From: Methylobacterium sp. E-045
GTDB lineage: Bacteria; Pseudomonadota; Alphaproteobacteria; Rhizobiales; Beijerinckiaceae
Reading direction: 5' to 3'
NCBI RefSeq assembly: GCF_022829685.1
Contig: NZ_JAKSYE010000086.1
Span: 1-64,000 of the forward strand
Length of the DNA: 64,000 bases
Positions 1 to 8,150 of the stretch are shown here, piece by piece; within the stretch, counting starts at the first letter, position 1, and the number at the start of each line of letters is the position of its first letter. A model generated the notes under the pieces. It ran no database searches and was not told where the DNA came from. It saw nothing but the letters and a program-made list of their open reading frames with translations. A program made the position numbers and the translations under genes.

Positions 1-207
1 GTCGGCCGCCGTCTCGGCATGTACCCGATCGAGACCGCCATCGTGAATGCCTGCCATAGCGGCCAGGGCGGCACCGGGGACGTGGCGATCCTCACCGCCG
101 CCAACCGCATGGCGCTGATGCCCTTCGCCCAGATCGCCACCCGCATCGGCGGCGCGCTGACGGTGACGGGGACGCTGGTGGTGATGCGGTGGGTCAGCGG
201 GGCCTGA
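1..207 (+). CDS. 2-hydroxycarboxylate (malate/citrate) transporter, C-terminal end
   Basis: Only the last 68 codons lie in the window; the frame is open from base 1, so the gene starts outside it. The visible residues include HSGQGGTGDVAIL, then [17 protein letters not shown], which is the conserved C-terminal region of the 2HCT (CimH/MaeN-type) sodium-coupled malate or citrate symporters, ending in a hydrophobic helix. The family sits in the inner membrane and imports dicarboxylates or tricarboxylates. The final 45 codons are duplicated 2.6 kb downstream (see the repeat entries). Substrate cannot be decided from this fragment. Confidence 0.75.
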   Translation, partial: VGRRLGMYPIETAIVNACHSGQGGTGDVAILTAANRMALMPFAQIATRIGGALTVTGTLVVMRWVSGA

Positions 208-210
208 GGG
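75..210 (+). repeat. 136-bp direct repeat, copy 1 (inside transporter 3' end)
   Basis: This stretch matches the copy at 2722-2857 at 134 of 136 positions; the only differences I find are two C-to-T changes in the second copy, one giving Ala to Val. The repeat runs from within the transporter coding region through its TGA stop and three bases beyond. The two copies bracket the TonB receptor gene and its AT-rich upstream region, with a copy-to-copy offset of 2647 bp. Confidence 0.95.
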
Positions 211-236
211 GGCGCCTGTCGTTCCCCCGACCGGCT

Positions 237-2420
237 TCACCAGCGATAGATCAGGCTCCCGATCACCGTGGCGGGGGCACCGCGGTAGCAGAAGCCGGCC
301 TGGCAGTTGACGTAGCTGCGGTCGAAGATGTTGAAGCCGTTCACCTGGACGCGGAAGCCCTTGTATTTCGGGTCCAGCGCCGAGAAGTCATACGCGACCA
401 GCGCGTCCCACAGGGTCACGGTGGGGTTGCGCACGGTGTTCAAGTCGTCGGCGAAGCTGGTTCCGGCATAGCGCAGGCCGCCGCCGATCTGCAGGCCCGC
501 CAGGACGGACGTGGACGGGAACTGATAGGTCGTGAAGGCCGAGAAGCTGTCGCCGGGGATGCCCGAGAGTCGCCTGCCCTCGAGCGCCTCCACGGTCTGG
601 TTGACGAGGCGGAAATCGAGATGGGTGTAGGACAGCGTGAGGTTGGTGCCCGGCGCGAAATTGGCCGTCGCTTCCATCTCGAACCCACGTGAGTTCACCG
701 CACCGGTGGCCACCTGATTGGCAGGACTGCCGGGATCCTGCTGTAGAATGCTCGACTGGTTGATGTCGAAGCCGGCGATGGCGGCGGTGATGTTGGTGCC
801 GGGGATCGCGTATTTTACGCCGGCCTCGATCTGATCCCCGGTGGCGGCCTTGAAGGCATTGCCGCTTCTGTCGAAGCCCGCCTGAGGCGTGAAGGTGGTG
901 GCGTAGCTGACATAGGGCACCACCGCGTCGGTCAGCAGATAGCTGAGGCCGACGCGGCCCGAGAAGGCTTGATCGCTGCTGGTCTGCGCGGTGCCGATGG
1001 TCCGGTCGGGGACCGTGCTCTGGGATACCCAGTCGTGCCGGCCGGTCATCGTCAGGATGAAGCGGCCGAGTTTGGCCTGATCCTGCAGGTAGATCCCGAC
1101 CTGGTCCTGGCTCTGCCCCTGGAAGGTCGTCAGGGCCGGCCGCGCGATCGCTTGCTGGCCGTAGTTGAGGGTGACGAGGTTCAGGTCCGGCGCCGCGCCG
1201 AAGCCGAAGGCGCGCGTGTAATCGTAACGCGCGTAATCGACGCCGCCGATCAGCGTGTGCTGGATCGGGCCGGTGTCGAAATGGCCTTCGAGTTGGGTGT
1301 CTAGAGAGACTTGGCTCAGCGTATCGCGATAGTACCCGACGCCTCGTGTGGCCGCCGTCCGATTGGCGTTCAAGCCCGTGAAGTAGGCATACCCGTAATC
1401 GGCGTCGACGTTGTAGTAGCGAAAGTTTTGCCGGACGATCAAATCCGGTGAGAATTTGTGCTCGAATGCGTAGCCGATGCGGTATTGCTGCTGCTTGTAC
1501 TGATTGAATGCCGGATCGCCGGAATAGAATTTCGTCACCTTGAAGCCGGGGTCGTTGTAGAAGAACGACGTGCCCGGCAAGCGCGATTCGAAGTACTCGG
1601 ATAGGAACGTGAAGGTGGTATCGGCCGACGGCTTCCAGGTGAAGGACGGCGCGATGAAGCTGCGGTCGTCGCCGCCGCCAGGCAGGAAGGTGTTCGACTG
1701 GCGCTTCACCCCGGTCACGCGGTAGGCGAGTGTTCCGTCTGTCCCCTCCACCGGACCGCCGATGTCGAAATTGCCCTGGAAGCGGTCATAATTGCCGGCC
1801 TGGAACTGGACTTCGCCGAAGGGCACGAAGACCGGTCGTTTCGACGTCGAATCGACAATGCCGCCGGGGGAGCCGAGGCCGTACAGGCCCGAGGACGGCC
1901 CGCGCAGGATCGTCACGGCATCCAGGCCATAGGGCTCGCTGCGCGGGATCGTCAGGCCGACCGCGTTCAGGCGCAGCCCGTCGCGGAAGATGCCGTTGTA
2001 GGTGGCGGAGAAGCCTCGGATGTAGAAGGCGTCGTAGCGCGGATCGAACCCGAAGACGCTGCTCGAGACGCCGGGCGCGTAGGCGATGGCCTGGGCGAGG
2101 TCCTGCACGTTGCGGTCGTTCAACTGCTCGCGCGTGACCACCGAGACCGATTGCGGCGTCTCGATCAGCGGTGTGTTGGTCTTGGTCGCCGTCGGGCTGA
2201 TCCGCGCGGTGTAGCCGGTGATGCCGGAAGGTCCGCCGCCGCCGCCGCTGGTCGCGGAGCCGTCCTGGCCGGTCGCGACGTTGCCCTGGCCGAGCCCGAC
2301 CCCCTCCACTGAGAGCTGATCGAGCTGAACGCTCGCTTGCTGCGCCCGGGCGGTGCCGGCCAGCGCGGTGGAGGCGAGCAGCAGGGCACCGAGGCGGACG
2401 AGACGTCGATGAGATGACAT
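237..2420 (-). CDS. TonB-dependent siderophore receptor
   Basis: A 727-residue outer-membrane receptor of the ferric-siderophore class. Residues 1-26 form a signal peptide (twin Arg start, hydrophobic core, cleavage near TARA-Q). A TonB-box-like DQLSVEG follows near residue 34. The plug domain carries ETPQSVSVVTREQL and the ILRGPSSGLYG motif at which siderophore receptors are recognised. The rest reads as alternating beta-strands, with a late FCYRGAPATV segment and a terminal aromatic residue (ending IYRW), as expected for a 22-strand barrel. No siderophore synthesis, ABC uptake or FecIR regulator genes adjoin it, so it probably feeds a system elsewhere. It is enclosed by a 136-bp direct repeat, which points to recent arrival. 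The exact siderophore is unknown. Confidence 0.93.
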   Translation of the reverse strand: MSSHRRLVRLGALLLASTALAGTARAQQASVQLDQLSVEGVGLGQGNVATGQDGSATSGGGGGPSGITGYTARISPTATKTNTPLIETPQSVSVVTREQLNDRNVQDLAQAIAYAPGVSSSVFGFDPRYDAFYIRGFSATYNGIFRDGLRLNAVGLTIPRSEPYGLDAVTILRGPSSGLYGLGSPGGIVDSTSKRPVFVPFGEVQFQAGNYDRFQGNFDIGGPVEGTDGTLAYRVTGVKRQSNTFLPGGGDDRSFIAPSFTWKPSADTTFTFLSEYFESRLPGTSFFYNDPGFKVTKFYSGDPAFNQYKQQQYRIGYAFEHKFSPDLIVRQNFRYYNVDADYGYAYFTGLNANRTAATRGVGYYRDTLSQVSLDTQLEGHFDTGPIQHTLIGGVDYARYDYTRAFGFGAAPDLNLVTLNYGQQAIARPALTTFQGQSQDQVGIYLQDQAKLGRFILTMTGRHDWVSQSTVPDRTIGTAQTSSDQAFSGRVGLSYLLTDAVVPYVSYATTFTPQAGFDRSGNAFKAATGDQIEAGVKYAIPGTNITAAIAGFDINQSSILQQDPGSPANQVATGAVNSRGFEMEATANFAPGTNLTLSYTHLDFRLVNQTVEALEGRRLSGIPGDSFSAFTTYQFPSTSVLAGLQIGGGLRYAGTSFADDLNTVRNPTVTLWDALVAYDFSALDPKYKGFRVQVNGFNIFDRSYVNCQAGFCYRGAPATVIGSLIYRW

Positions 2421-2721
2421 GACAGGACCCTTAAGACGCCGGACGGCCAGATCTCGGTCCCGAATATCAAACTCGGCTCGGTTCTCAAGTCATAATCGTT
2501 GCATATTTGCAACTTAAGGCTATTCGATTTGTATCAGTTTATAATAATTCCATAATGATGGTTTGATTTGGATATTTATAGTTTTCATTTTGATTCTATC
2601 ATATGCTTCTATCTGTCATTAAGGCGCATCGATCATCGAATTAAATCGAAAATTGGCTTATTATTGAGTCGATGTCCGTCGGGTCGCCCAGCTTTTCGCT
2701 GGCATATGATCCGCGCCTTGT
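2421..2721. other. AT-rich upstream region of the siderophore receptor
   Basis: About 300 bases without a supported gene. From roughly 2490 to 2700 the sequence is strikingly AT-rich compared with the very GC-rich flanks, with runs such as ataataattccataatgat. It lies upstream of the receptor, belongs to the segment enclosed by the 136-bp repeats, and presumably holds the receptor promoter. Base composition alone suggests an outside origin or a selected promoter region. Confidence 0.7.
2498..2513. promoter_or_regulatory. Palindromic candidate iron-regulator site
   Basis: The sequence GTTGCATATTTGCAAC has perfect 6-base inverted arms around a 4-base A/T centre. It lies 78 bases upstream of the receptor start codon, where an iron-responsive repressor would act. 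TGCAA-type palindromes are bound by Fur-family proteins in some alphaproteobacteria; assigning this one to Fur, Mur or another regulator is inference. Confidence 0.45.
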
Positions 2722-2854
2722 CGGGGACGTGGCGATCCTCACCGCCGCCAACCGCATGGCGCTGATGCCCTTCGCCCAGATCGCCACCCGCATCGGCGGC
2801 GTGCTGACGGTGACGGGGACGTTGGTGGTGATGCGGTGGGTCAGCGGGGCCTGA
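2722..2854 (+). pseudogene. Truncated duplicate of the 2HCT transporter C-terminus
   Basis: This is a 5'-truncated remnant encoding the last 44 or so residues of the transporter, from GDVAIL to the TGA, with one substitution (IGGVLTV for IGGALTV). The sequence just upstream is AT-rich and unrelated, so nothing useful can be made from it. It is the coding view of repeat copy 2. Confidence 0.85.
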
Positions 2855-2857
2855 GGG
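2722..2857 (+). repeat. 136-bp direct repeat, copy 2
   Basis: Second copy of the transporter 3' end (134/136 identical to 75-210). Immediately downstream the sequence continues into osmC, whose TGA stop codon (2841-2843 on the minus strand) lies inside the repeat. This copy therefore marks the original junction between the transporter and osmC, before the receptor segment was placed between them. Confidence 0.95.
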
Positions 2858-3311
2858 AGGCGGCCACGACGATCTCCGTCCTCACCGAATTCGCGATGAA
2901 GCACTCCTCATGCGCGGCCTCGTGGAGCGCCGCGAGCTGTCCGGCATCCGGGGTCTCGCCGGCCCAAGTGATGTCCGGGTGGAGCGTGACCCGCGTCACC
3001 GCACGACTTCCGGGGCTCATCTCCTGCAGCACCCCCTCGGCATGGTCCCGATAGGCGGTGACGCGAAAGCCCGCGAGGCGCGCGAGGTGGAGGAAGGTCA
3101 GCATGTGGCAGCTCGACAGGGCCGCGACGAGCATCTCCTCCGGGTCGACGGCGTCGGGGGCGGCCCATTTCCCGACCACGTGCTCCGACGCGGTGCCGGC
3201 GAGCGTCACGCCGCCGTCGAAACGCACGCCGTGCCCCCGGCCGTAGCGCCCGGCGGCGAAATCCTCGCCGGGCTTCAGGGCCCAGGCGACATCCGCGATA
3301 TGGGTCGACAT
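2841..3311 (-). CDS. OsmC-family peroxide-detoxifying protein
   Basis: A 156-residue cytoplasmic protein of the OsmC/Ohr superfamily, which reduces organic hydroperoxides through two cysteines. The pair is visible as Cys68 (SSCHML) and Cys137 (EECFIANS), with the supporting Glu in DPEEML near residue 59. The start was set at MSTHIAD because GGAGGAG lies 7-8 bases upstream; an ATG seven codons further out has no such site. The last codons and stop lie within the duplicated 136-bp repeat, so the ancestral transporter and osmC genes converged and overlapped by 14 bases. Confidence 0.88.
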   Translation of the reverse strand: MSTHIADVAWALKPGEDFAAGRYGRGHGVRFDGGVTLAGTASEHVVGKWAAPDAVDPEEMLVAALSSCHMLTFLHLARLAGFRVTAYRDHAEGVLQEMSPGSRAVTRVTLHPDITWAGETPDAGQLAALHEAAHEECFIANSVRTEIVVAASLRPR

Positions 3312-3351
3312 GCGGCGTCTCCTCCGTTGCATCGCCGGTGGTGGGGCGACG

Positions 3352-3684
3352 CTACCCTCCTCCGTGCTCGCCTTCCACCGTCTCGCACGCGAACGGCGAC
3401 GGTGGCGCGTTCACCCCGCGCCAGCGCCCATAGGTCCATGGGGCGTACCAGGCCGAGCGCGGCGGCAAGGTTTCGGGTACGAGGTCGATGCCATGGGTGC
3501 CGAAGGGGCCGCAGCGGCAGATGCGGGACAATCCGATCCAGCCGCCCGGCCAGAAGCCGTGCCGGCGGATCGCCTCGTCAGTATAGTCCGAGCAGGAGGG
3601 CCAGTGCCGGCATTGCCGGCCGATCAGGCTCGACAGGGTGAGCTGGTAGCCCCGGATCGCCCAATGGGCCGCGCGGCGGACCAT
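3352..3684 (-). CDS. yidD: Membrane protein insertion efficiency factor YidD
   Basis: A 110-residue protein with the YidD/DUF37 signature: an N-terminal amphipathic segment (WAIRGYQLTLSSLIG), then CRHWPSCSDYTDEAI and a GFWPGGWIGLSRICRCGPFG stretch rich in conserved Cys, Pro and Gly. YidD assists YidC-dependent insertion of inner-membrane proteins. It starts 4 bases after the stop of the Fe-S scaffold gene on the same strand, so the two are probably cotranscribed; this pairing recurs in related alphaproteobacteria. Confidence 0.92.
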   Translation of the reverse strand: MVRRAAHWAIRGYQLTLSSLIGRQCRHWPSCSDYTDEAIRRHGFWPGGWIGLSRICRCGPFGTHGIDLVPETLPPRSAWYAPWTYGRWRGVNAPPSPFACETVEGEHGGG

Positions 3685-3688
3685 GGCC

Positions 3689-4132
3689 TCACTCTACGGC
3701 CTGGGCCTTCGCGGCGACCTGATCGAGGGCGTTCACCACGGCGTCGAAAGTGAGGAGGGTCGAGGCGTGGCGCGCCTTGAAGTCCCGCACCGGCTCCAGC
3801 ACGGCGAGATCGGCCCATTCACCCTGCGGTGCCGGCCCGTTCTCTTTGAGCATGCGACGGACCGTGTCGCGCAGGCCCCGAAGCTCGTCCGCCTTCGCGC
3901 CGACCACATGGCGGGCCATGAGCGAGGAGGACGCCTGGCCCAGAGCACAGGCCTTCACCTCGTGGGCGAAATCCGTCACCGTGCCGTCCTTGACCGCAAG
4001 ATCGACGGTGACGGTGGAGCCGCAGAGCTTCGAATGGGCGGTCGCGCTGGCATCCGGCGCGTCCAGGCGCCCGAGACGGGGGATGTCGGCGGCGAGTTCG
4101 AGGATGCGGCGATTGTAGATGTCGTCGAGCAT
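3689..4132 (-). CDS. IscU/SufU-like iron-sulfur cluster assembly scaffold
   Basis: A 147-residue NifU-N domain protein. KLCGSTV carries the first cluster ligand and ACALGQASSSLMA the second, both conserved in IscU/SufU scaffolds. The third ligand position, normally the Cys of a R..C.TL.W motif near the C-terminus, reads HASTLLTF, so that Cys is replaced by Ser. I chose MLDDIYN as the start because homologous scaffolds begin here; the frame stays open upstream. Presumed role is scaffolding or transfer of Fe-S clusters in the cytoplasm, though the missing ligand makes de novo assembly uncertain. Confidence 0.82.
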   Translation of the reverse strand: MLDDIYNRRILELAADIPRLGRLDAPDASATAHSKLCGSTVTVDLAVKDGTVTDFAHEVKACALGQASSSLMARHVVGAKADELRGLRDTVRRMLKENGPAPQGEWADLAVLEPVRDFKARHASTLLTFDAVVNALDQVAAKAQAVE

Positions 4133-4422
4133 GAGGCGGGTCCTGCCGGGGGACCGGCGGCGAGCCGGCTTCCGATCATGATGGTCTGATCCGCATTCCC
4201 CGCATTGCGCGGCGGCGCGATAACGACGATATAGGCGCCAGCGTGCCGTTTCGCGAGGAGGCGGCTCGTCGACCAGGGTCGCGCCCACGGCCTAGGAGAC
4301 CTTATCGTTCGGGCGCCGGCCGGCGGCAACGCGGCTGATAACGCGGCCGAGATGGTTCGACGATGTACGCAAAACCGGATAGCTCGACGATGAACGCCCG
4401 GGTCGCTCGGGCGGGAGATGCC

Positions 4423-5190
4423 ATGGATGCCGCGCTCAAATCCCTCTCCTACCGGCTGACCGAGACGGATCATCAGGGAATGGACCCGACTGCCACGGCC
4501 GCGCCCGCGCCCCTGAACGGGATGCGCAACGACAATTCCCGCCCCGTGGAGGTTCCCGCCGAGGTCGCTCCCCTGCCCGCTTCCGCCAAGCGCGTGCCCG
4601 ATGCCGTGGCCACCGGCCGCCCGAGCCGGGAGGAGGCCGAAGCCGCCGTGCGGACCCTGTTGCGCTGGGCCGGCGACGACCCGAACCGCGAAGGCCTGAA
4701 GGACACGCCCGCCCGTGTGGCGAAGGCCTATGGCCAGCTCTTCGGCGGCTACGAGCAGGATGCCGACGCCCTGCTCGAGCGCGTGTTCGAGGAGGTGGAG
4801 GGCTATTCCGACATCGTGCTCGTGCGCGACATCCCGTTCTACTCCCATTGCGAGCACCACATGGTGCCGTTCATGGGCCTCGCTCACATCGCCTATTACC
4901 CGACCAAGGGCGTGGTCGGCCTGTCGAAGCTCGCCCGCGTGGTCGATACCTTCGCCCGCCGCCTGCAGACGCAGGAGACCATGACGGCCCAGATCGCCGA
5001 CGTCATCGAGAGCATCCTCAAGCCGCGCGGCATCGCCGTGATGGTGGAGGCCGAGCATCTCTGCATGGCCATGCGCGGAGTGCAGAAGGCCGGCGTCTCC
5101 ACCCTGACCACGCAATTTCGCGGTGCGTTCAAGGACGATGCCAACGAGCAGGTCCGGTTCCTCACCCTCGTCCGCAACAGCAAGAACTGA
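4423..5190 (+). CDS. folE: GTP cyclohydrolase I
   Basis: This enzyme converts GTP to 7,8-dihydroneopterin triphosphate, the first step of folate (and in methylotrophs methanopterin-related pterin) synthesis. The C-terminal 185 residues show the full FolE pattern: [18 protein letters not shown], then [10 protein letters not shown] with the zinc ligands, [19 protein letters not shown] and the LCMAMRG Cys ligand. The N-terminal 65-70 residues are a low-complexity extension. The start is uncertain: ATG at 4423 has GGGAG at good spacing, while ATGs at 4363, 4390 and 4480 are alternatives. It is divergent from the scaffold-yidD pair. Confidence 0.93.
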   Translation: MDAALKSLSYRLTETDHQGMDPTATAAPAPLNGMRNDNSRPVEVPAEVAPLPASAKRVPDAVATGRPSREEAEAAVRTLLRWAGDDPNREGLKDTPARVAKAYGQLFGGYEQDADALLERVFEEVEGYSDIVLVRDIPFYSHCEHHMVPFMGLAHIAYYPTKGVVGLSKLARVVDTFARRLQTQETMTAQIADVIESILKPRGIAVMVEAEHLCMAMRGVQKAGVSTLTTQFRGAFKDDANEQVRFLTLVRNSKN

Positions 5191-5206
5191 CGCGGGCTTC
5201 CCGGCA

Positions 5207-5647
5207 ATGACGGTGAGCCCAGCCTCCGCCCCGGCCGGTGGATTTCCTTCGCCCGGCCCGCGCAAGGACGTCGAGGAAGGGACGCGGCTCACCCCGCGTT
5301 TCGATGCCAACGGGCTCGTGGCCTGCATCGCCGTCGACGCCCATGACGGGCGGGTCCTGATGCTCGCCCATATGAACGCCGAATCCCTCCGTCTCACCCT
5401 CGAGACCGGCGAGGCCTGGTACTGGTCGCGCTCGCGCGGGGAGCTCTGGCACAAGGGCGCCACCAGTGGGCAGACCCAGCGCGTCGTCGAGATGCGGGTC
5501 GATTGCGACCAGGATGCGCTCCTGATCTCCGTGGAGGTCGGGGGCGATGGCGGATGTTGCCATACTGGGCGCCGCTCCTGCTTCTACCGCGCTGTCTCCC
5601 TGGATCCGCTATCCGGCGAGGCCCTGCTCGGACCCGCCGGGCCGTGA
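5207..5647 (+). CDS. hisI: Phosphoribosyl-AMP cyclohydrolase
   Basis: A 146-residue HisI, third step of histidine synthesis, opening the adenine ring of phosphoribosyl-AMP in the cytoplasm. Diagnostic motifs are [19 protein letters not shown], the metal-binding VDCDQDALL, and [12 protein letters not shown] with the zinc cysteines. It begins 16 bases after folE and shares its strand, so both may be on one transcript. The hisE (phosphoribosyl-ATP pyrophosphatase) function is not fused, as usual in this group. Confidence 0.95.
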   Translation: MTVSPASAPAGGFPSPGPRKDVEEGTRLTPRFDANGLVACIAVDAHDGRVLMLAHMNAESLRLTLETGEAWYWSRSRGELWHKGATSGQTQRVVEMRVDCDQDALLISVEVGGDGGCCHTGRRSCFYRAVSLDPLSGEALLGPAGP

Positions 5648-5694
5648 CCTGGGATGGGCTGTCCTTTCGCGGGGTCGCCCTCTACCGCCAGGGC

Positions 5695-6708
5695 ATGCTG
5701 TCCACCCTGTCGCAAAAGCCGGTCTTTCCACGGGGCAATGTCGAGCCCGTAGCCGAACAGCCGCCTCCACGACCGCGAATCGGCCTCGCCCTGGGCGGCG
5801 GCTCCGCGCGGGGCTGGGCGCATATCGGCGTTATCGAAGTGCTGGAAGAGGCCGGCATCCACCCCGACATGGTGGCCGGCTGCTCCATCGGTGCCGTGGT
5901 CGGCGGCTGCTACGCTGCGGGCAAGCTCGACCTGCTCAAGGATTTCGCCCTGTCGCTGACGAAGCGGCGGGTCATGGGGCTCCTCGACCTGCGCCTGGGG
6001 TCCGGCCTCATCGCGGGTGAGCGATTGAAGCGCCGTCTCGAAGGCGACCTCGGCACGCGGCGGGTGGAGAACCTGCCGATCCGGTTCGCCAGCGTTGCGA
6101 CGGATCTGGGCTCCGGCGACGAGATCTGGCTGACCCGTGGCTCCCTGGTGGAGGCGATCCGGGCCTCCTACGCCCTCCCCGGCCTGTTTCCGCCGGTGCG
6201 CCTGGACGGACGGCTGATGATGGACGGGACGCTGGTGAATCCCGTGCCGGTCAAGCTTGCGCGGGAGCTCGGGGCCGAACTGGTGATCTGCGTGAACCTC
6301 AACGGCGATCCGCGGACCGAGCCCGGCCTGGTGATCGGGCCGGACGGCGACGGGGTCGTTGCGCCGGCCCTGCCCCTCACCACGTCGCGCCGGGGATGGA
6401 GCCTGCTGAACCGCATGCGCGGCACCGGTCGGCGTGGGCCGGGGCTACGCCCTGCCCCACCCCGCGAGCCCGGCCCCCCCGGCATGGGGCGGGTGATGTT
6501 CGATGCGTTCAACATCACCCAGGACAGGATCTCGCGGGCGAGGCTGGAGCGGGACCCGCCGGATCTGATGCTGTCCCCGCGTCTTGCGGAGATGGGATTG
6601 TTCGAATTCCACCGCGCCGAAGAGGCGATCCGCCTCGGGCGGGAGGCGGCCAAGACCGCCCTGCCGCGCATCAAGGAACTCGTTGCCCTGGCGGCCGAGC
6701 GGGTCTGA
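5695..6708 (+). CDS. Patatin-like phospholipase (RssA type)
   Basis: A 337-residue cytoplasmic serine acyl-hydrolase. The oxyanion loop is GGGSARGWAHIGV, the nucleophile elbow is GCSIG, and the catalytic Asp lies in MMDGTLVNPVPV (DG-T rather than DGG). About 40 residues between 210 and 260 are a Pro/Arg/Gly-rich insertion (GTGRRGPGLRP), which is longer than in compact RssA proteins. The ATG start is preceded by only a weak ribosome site; a GTG at 5644 overlapping the hisI stop as GTGA is an alternative that would add 17 residues. Natural lipid substrate unknown. Confidence 0.87.
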   Translation: MLSTLSQKPVFPRGNVEPVAEQPPPRPRIGLALGGGSARGWAHIGVIEVLEEAGIHPDMVAGCSIGAVVGGCYAAGKLDLLKDFALSLTKRRVMGLLDLRLGSGLIAGERLKRRLEGDLGTRRVENLPIRFASVATDLGSGDEIWLTRGSLVEAIRASYALPGLFPPVRLDGRLMMDGTLVNPVPVKLARELGAELVICVNLNGDPRTEPGLVIGPDGDGVVAPALPLTTSRRGWSLLNRMRGTGRRGPGLRPAPPREPGPPGMGRVMFDAFNITQDRISRARLERDPPDLMLSPRLAEMGLFEFHRAEEAIRLGREAAKTALPRIKELVALAAERV

Positions 6709-6766
6709 CCTCGCCGGAACCCGTCCGCTTCGGGCGAGAGATGCCCGATGCGCGTTCGGGGCCTCG

Positions 6767-7204
6767 TCAGGCCATGGTGATATAGTCGCGCATGGCCTGA
6801 TGCTCCGCCTCCACGGCGGCGATCCGGCGCTTGACCACGTCACCGATGGAGACGAGGCCGGCGAGGCGCCCGTCCTCGACCACCGGAACGTGGCGGAAGC
6901 GCCCGTCGGTCATCAGCTGCATGACGTCCTCGACGGTGCTGGAGCGCGTGCAGGTTGTGACCGCCACCGTCATGTGTTGGGAAATCGGTGCATCGAAGGC
7001 CCCCGCTCCCTGGCGGGACAGGGCCCGAATGATGTCCCGCTCCGACAGGATGCCGAGGACGGCTCCCTCGTCGTTGCTCACGACGATGGCGCCGATCCGC
7101 TTCTCGGCGAGGAGATGGATGGCGTCGTCCAGGGTCCGGTTCGGCTCCACAGTGACGACGGAGCGGCCCTTTTCGGAAAGGATGCGTGCGACGGTCATGG
7201 CCAT
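6767..7204 (-). CDS. CBS-pair domain protein
   Basis: A 145-residue protein made of two CBS motifs: residues about 8-65 (TLDDAIHLLAEKRIGAIVV ending with ERDIIRAL) and 75-130 (VEDVMQLMTDGRFRHVPVV ending SIGDVVKRRI). CBS pairs bind adenosyl nucleotides and act as energy or ionic-strength sensors. The start MAMTV was chosen because GGGAG sits 5 bases upstream. It converges with the patatin gene and has its own promoter candidate. Partner is unknown; stand-alone CBS proteins of this size are common in alphaproteobacteria. Confidence 0.88.
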   Translation of the reverse strand: MAMTVARILSEKGRSVVTVEPNRTLDDAIHLLAEKRIGAIVVSNDEGAVLGILSERDIIRALSRQGAGAFDAPISQHMTVAVTTCTRSSTVEDVMQLMTDGRFRHVPVVEDGRLAGLVSIGDVVKRRIAAVEAEHQAMRDYITMA

Positions 7205-7255
7205 GATCTCCCTGGGGCTGTCTCGCGGGCCGGGTTGATCCCGGCGCATCACGGA

Positions 7256-7284
7256 ATTGTGTGACGTCATGTCGGACGTGACAA
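7256..7284 (-). promoter_or_regulatory. Candidate sigma-70 type promoter for the CBS gene
   Basis: On the minus strand TTGTCA is followed after exactly 17 bases by CACAAT. This would give a 5' leader of about 45 bases before the CBS-pair start codon. The overlapping GACGTCATGTCGGACGTGAC may hold a regulator site. Judged by eye only. Confidence 0.4.
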
Positions 7285-7325
7285 CCCACGGGACGGGCCT
7301 TCCGGTGCCGAAACGTGCGGAAAAA

Positions 7326-8150
7326 TTACGCTTTTGCGCTTCCTATGCGGTCAAAAATCGGAAAGAGGAAAAATCCTGCCAGGAACCCGCCCAGATGGGC
7401 GTCCCAGGCCACGGTCGAGGATTCCGCGCCCAGCGGCAGTGAGATGATCCCGAACACGAAGTTGGTGACGAGCCAGATGCCGAGGAACACCACAGCGGTA
7501 CGGTTGCGCAGGAGTTCGGGAATGGTCTGGAGCGGCGGCTGCACGGCGCGCTGCCAGGGTGGGCCGGCATGGAAGGCCGGGGGTGGTTGGAACACGAAGC
7601 GCGCGGCGGCGGCCATCAGTGCCGAGACACCGGCCGAAGCGCCGATCAGGGGGGCCGTGCTCAACGGGTCGATCGCCACGTGCAGGACGCCTCCCGCCAC
7701 CGCGCCGATGAGTCCGAGGATTCCATAGCGCCAGGGGCCGCAGCGCCGCGCCACGGGGGAGCCGAAGGCGGCGAGCCAGACCACGTTGAAGATGACATGC
7801 GTCCAGGAGCCGTGCAGCAGGGCATAGGTGGCAAAGGTCCAGAGGCTGGCCGAAGGGTTCGCCACAACGTACTGGGCAAAGGCCGCGCGGGCCTGGACCA
7901 CATCCGTGTCGCCCGTTGCCGAGGAGGCGGCCGACAGGATCGCCGCGGCCCGGTCCGGATCCACCGAGACGAGCCAACGGCCCGGGATCAGGGCGAGATT
8001 GAGGAGGAGCGTGATGTCCCATTCGTCCGGCAGGACGAAGTCGCGCAGGGCATGGAGGCCGAGCAGGAGGGCGATCGAGGCCGTCACCACGCCGGGCATG
8101 TTGAAGACGGGGACGCGGCTTTGGCGCGGCAGGTCGGGCATGGCATCCAT
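7326..8150 (-). CDS. Rhomboid family intramembrane serine protease
   Basis: A 274-residue inner-membrane protein with about six hydrophobic helices. The rhomboid catalytic Ser is in GASAGVSALMAAAARF and the catalytic His in the last helix motif AWDAHLGGFLAGF. HGSWTHVIFNVVWLAAFG is the conserved H-x-x-x-N helix. Rhomboids cleave transmembrane substrates within the bilayer. Start was placed at MDAMPDL; an in-frame ATG 12 codons upstream is possible. Substrate unknown. Confidence 0.92.
   Translation of the reverse strand: MDAMPDLPRQSRVPVFNMPGVVTASIALLLGLHALRDFVLPDEWDITLLLNLALIPGRWLVSVDPDRAAAILSAASSATGDTDVVQARAAFAQYVVANPSASLWTFATYALLHGSWTHVIFNVVWLAAFGSPVARRCGPWRYGILGLIGAVAGGVLHVAIDPLSTAPLIGASAGVSALMAAAARFVFQPPPAFHAGPPWQRAVQPPLQTIPELLRNRTAVVFLGIWLVTNFVFGIISLPLGAESSTVAWDAHLGGFLAGFFLFPIFDRIGSAKA

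Noticed and set aside
75-2857. Insertion sequence or integron cassette around the siderophore receptor
   Set aside because: No transposase, terminal inverted repeats or attC-like structure; the repeats are a piece of the neighbouring gene and far longer than a target-site duplication.
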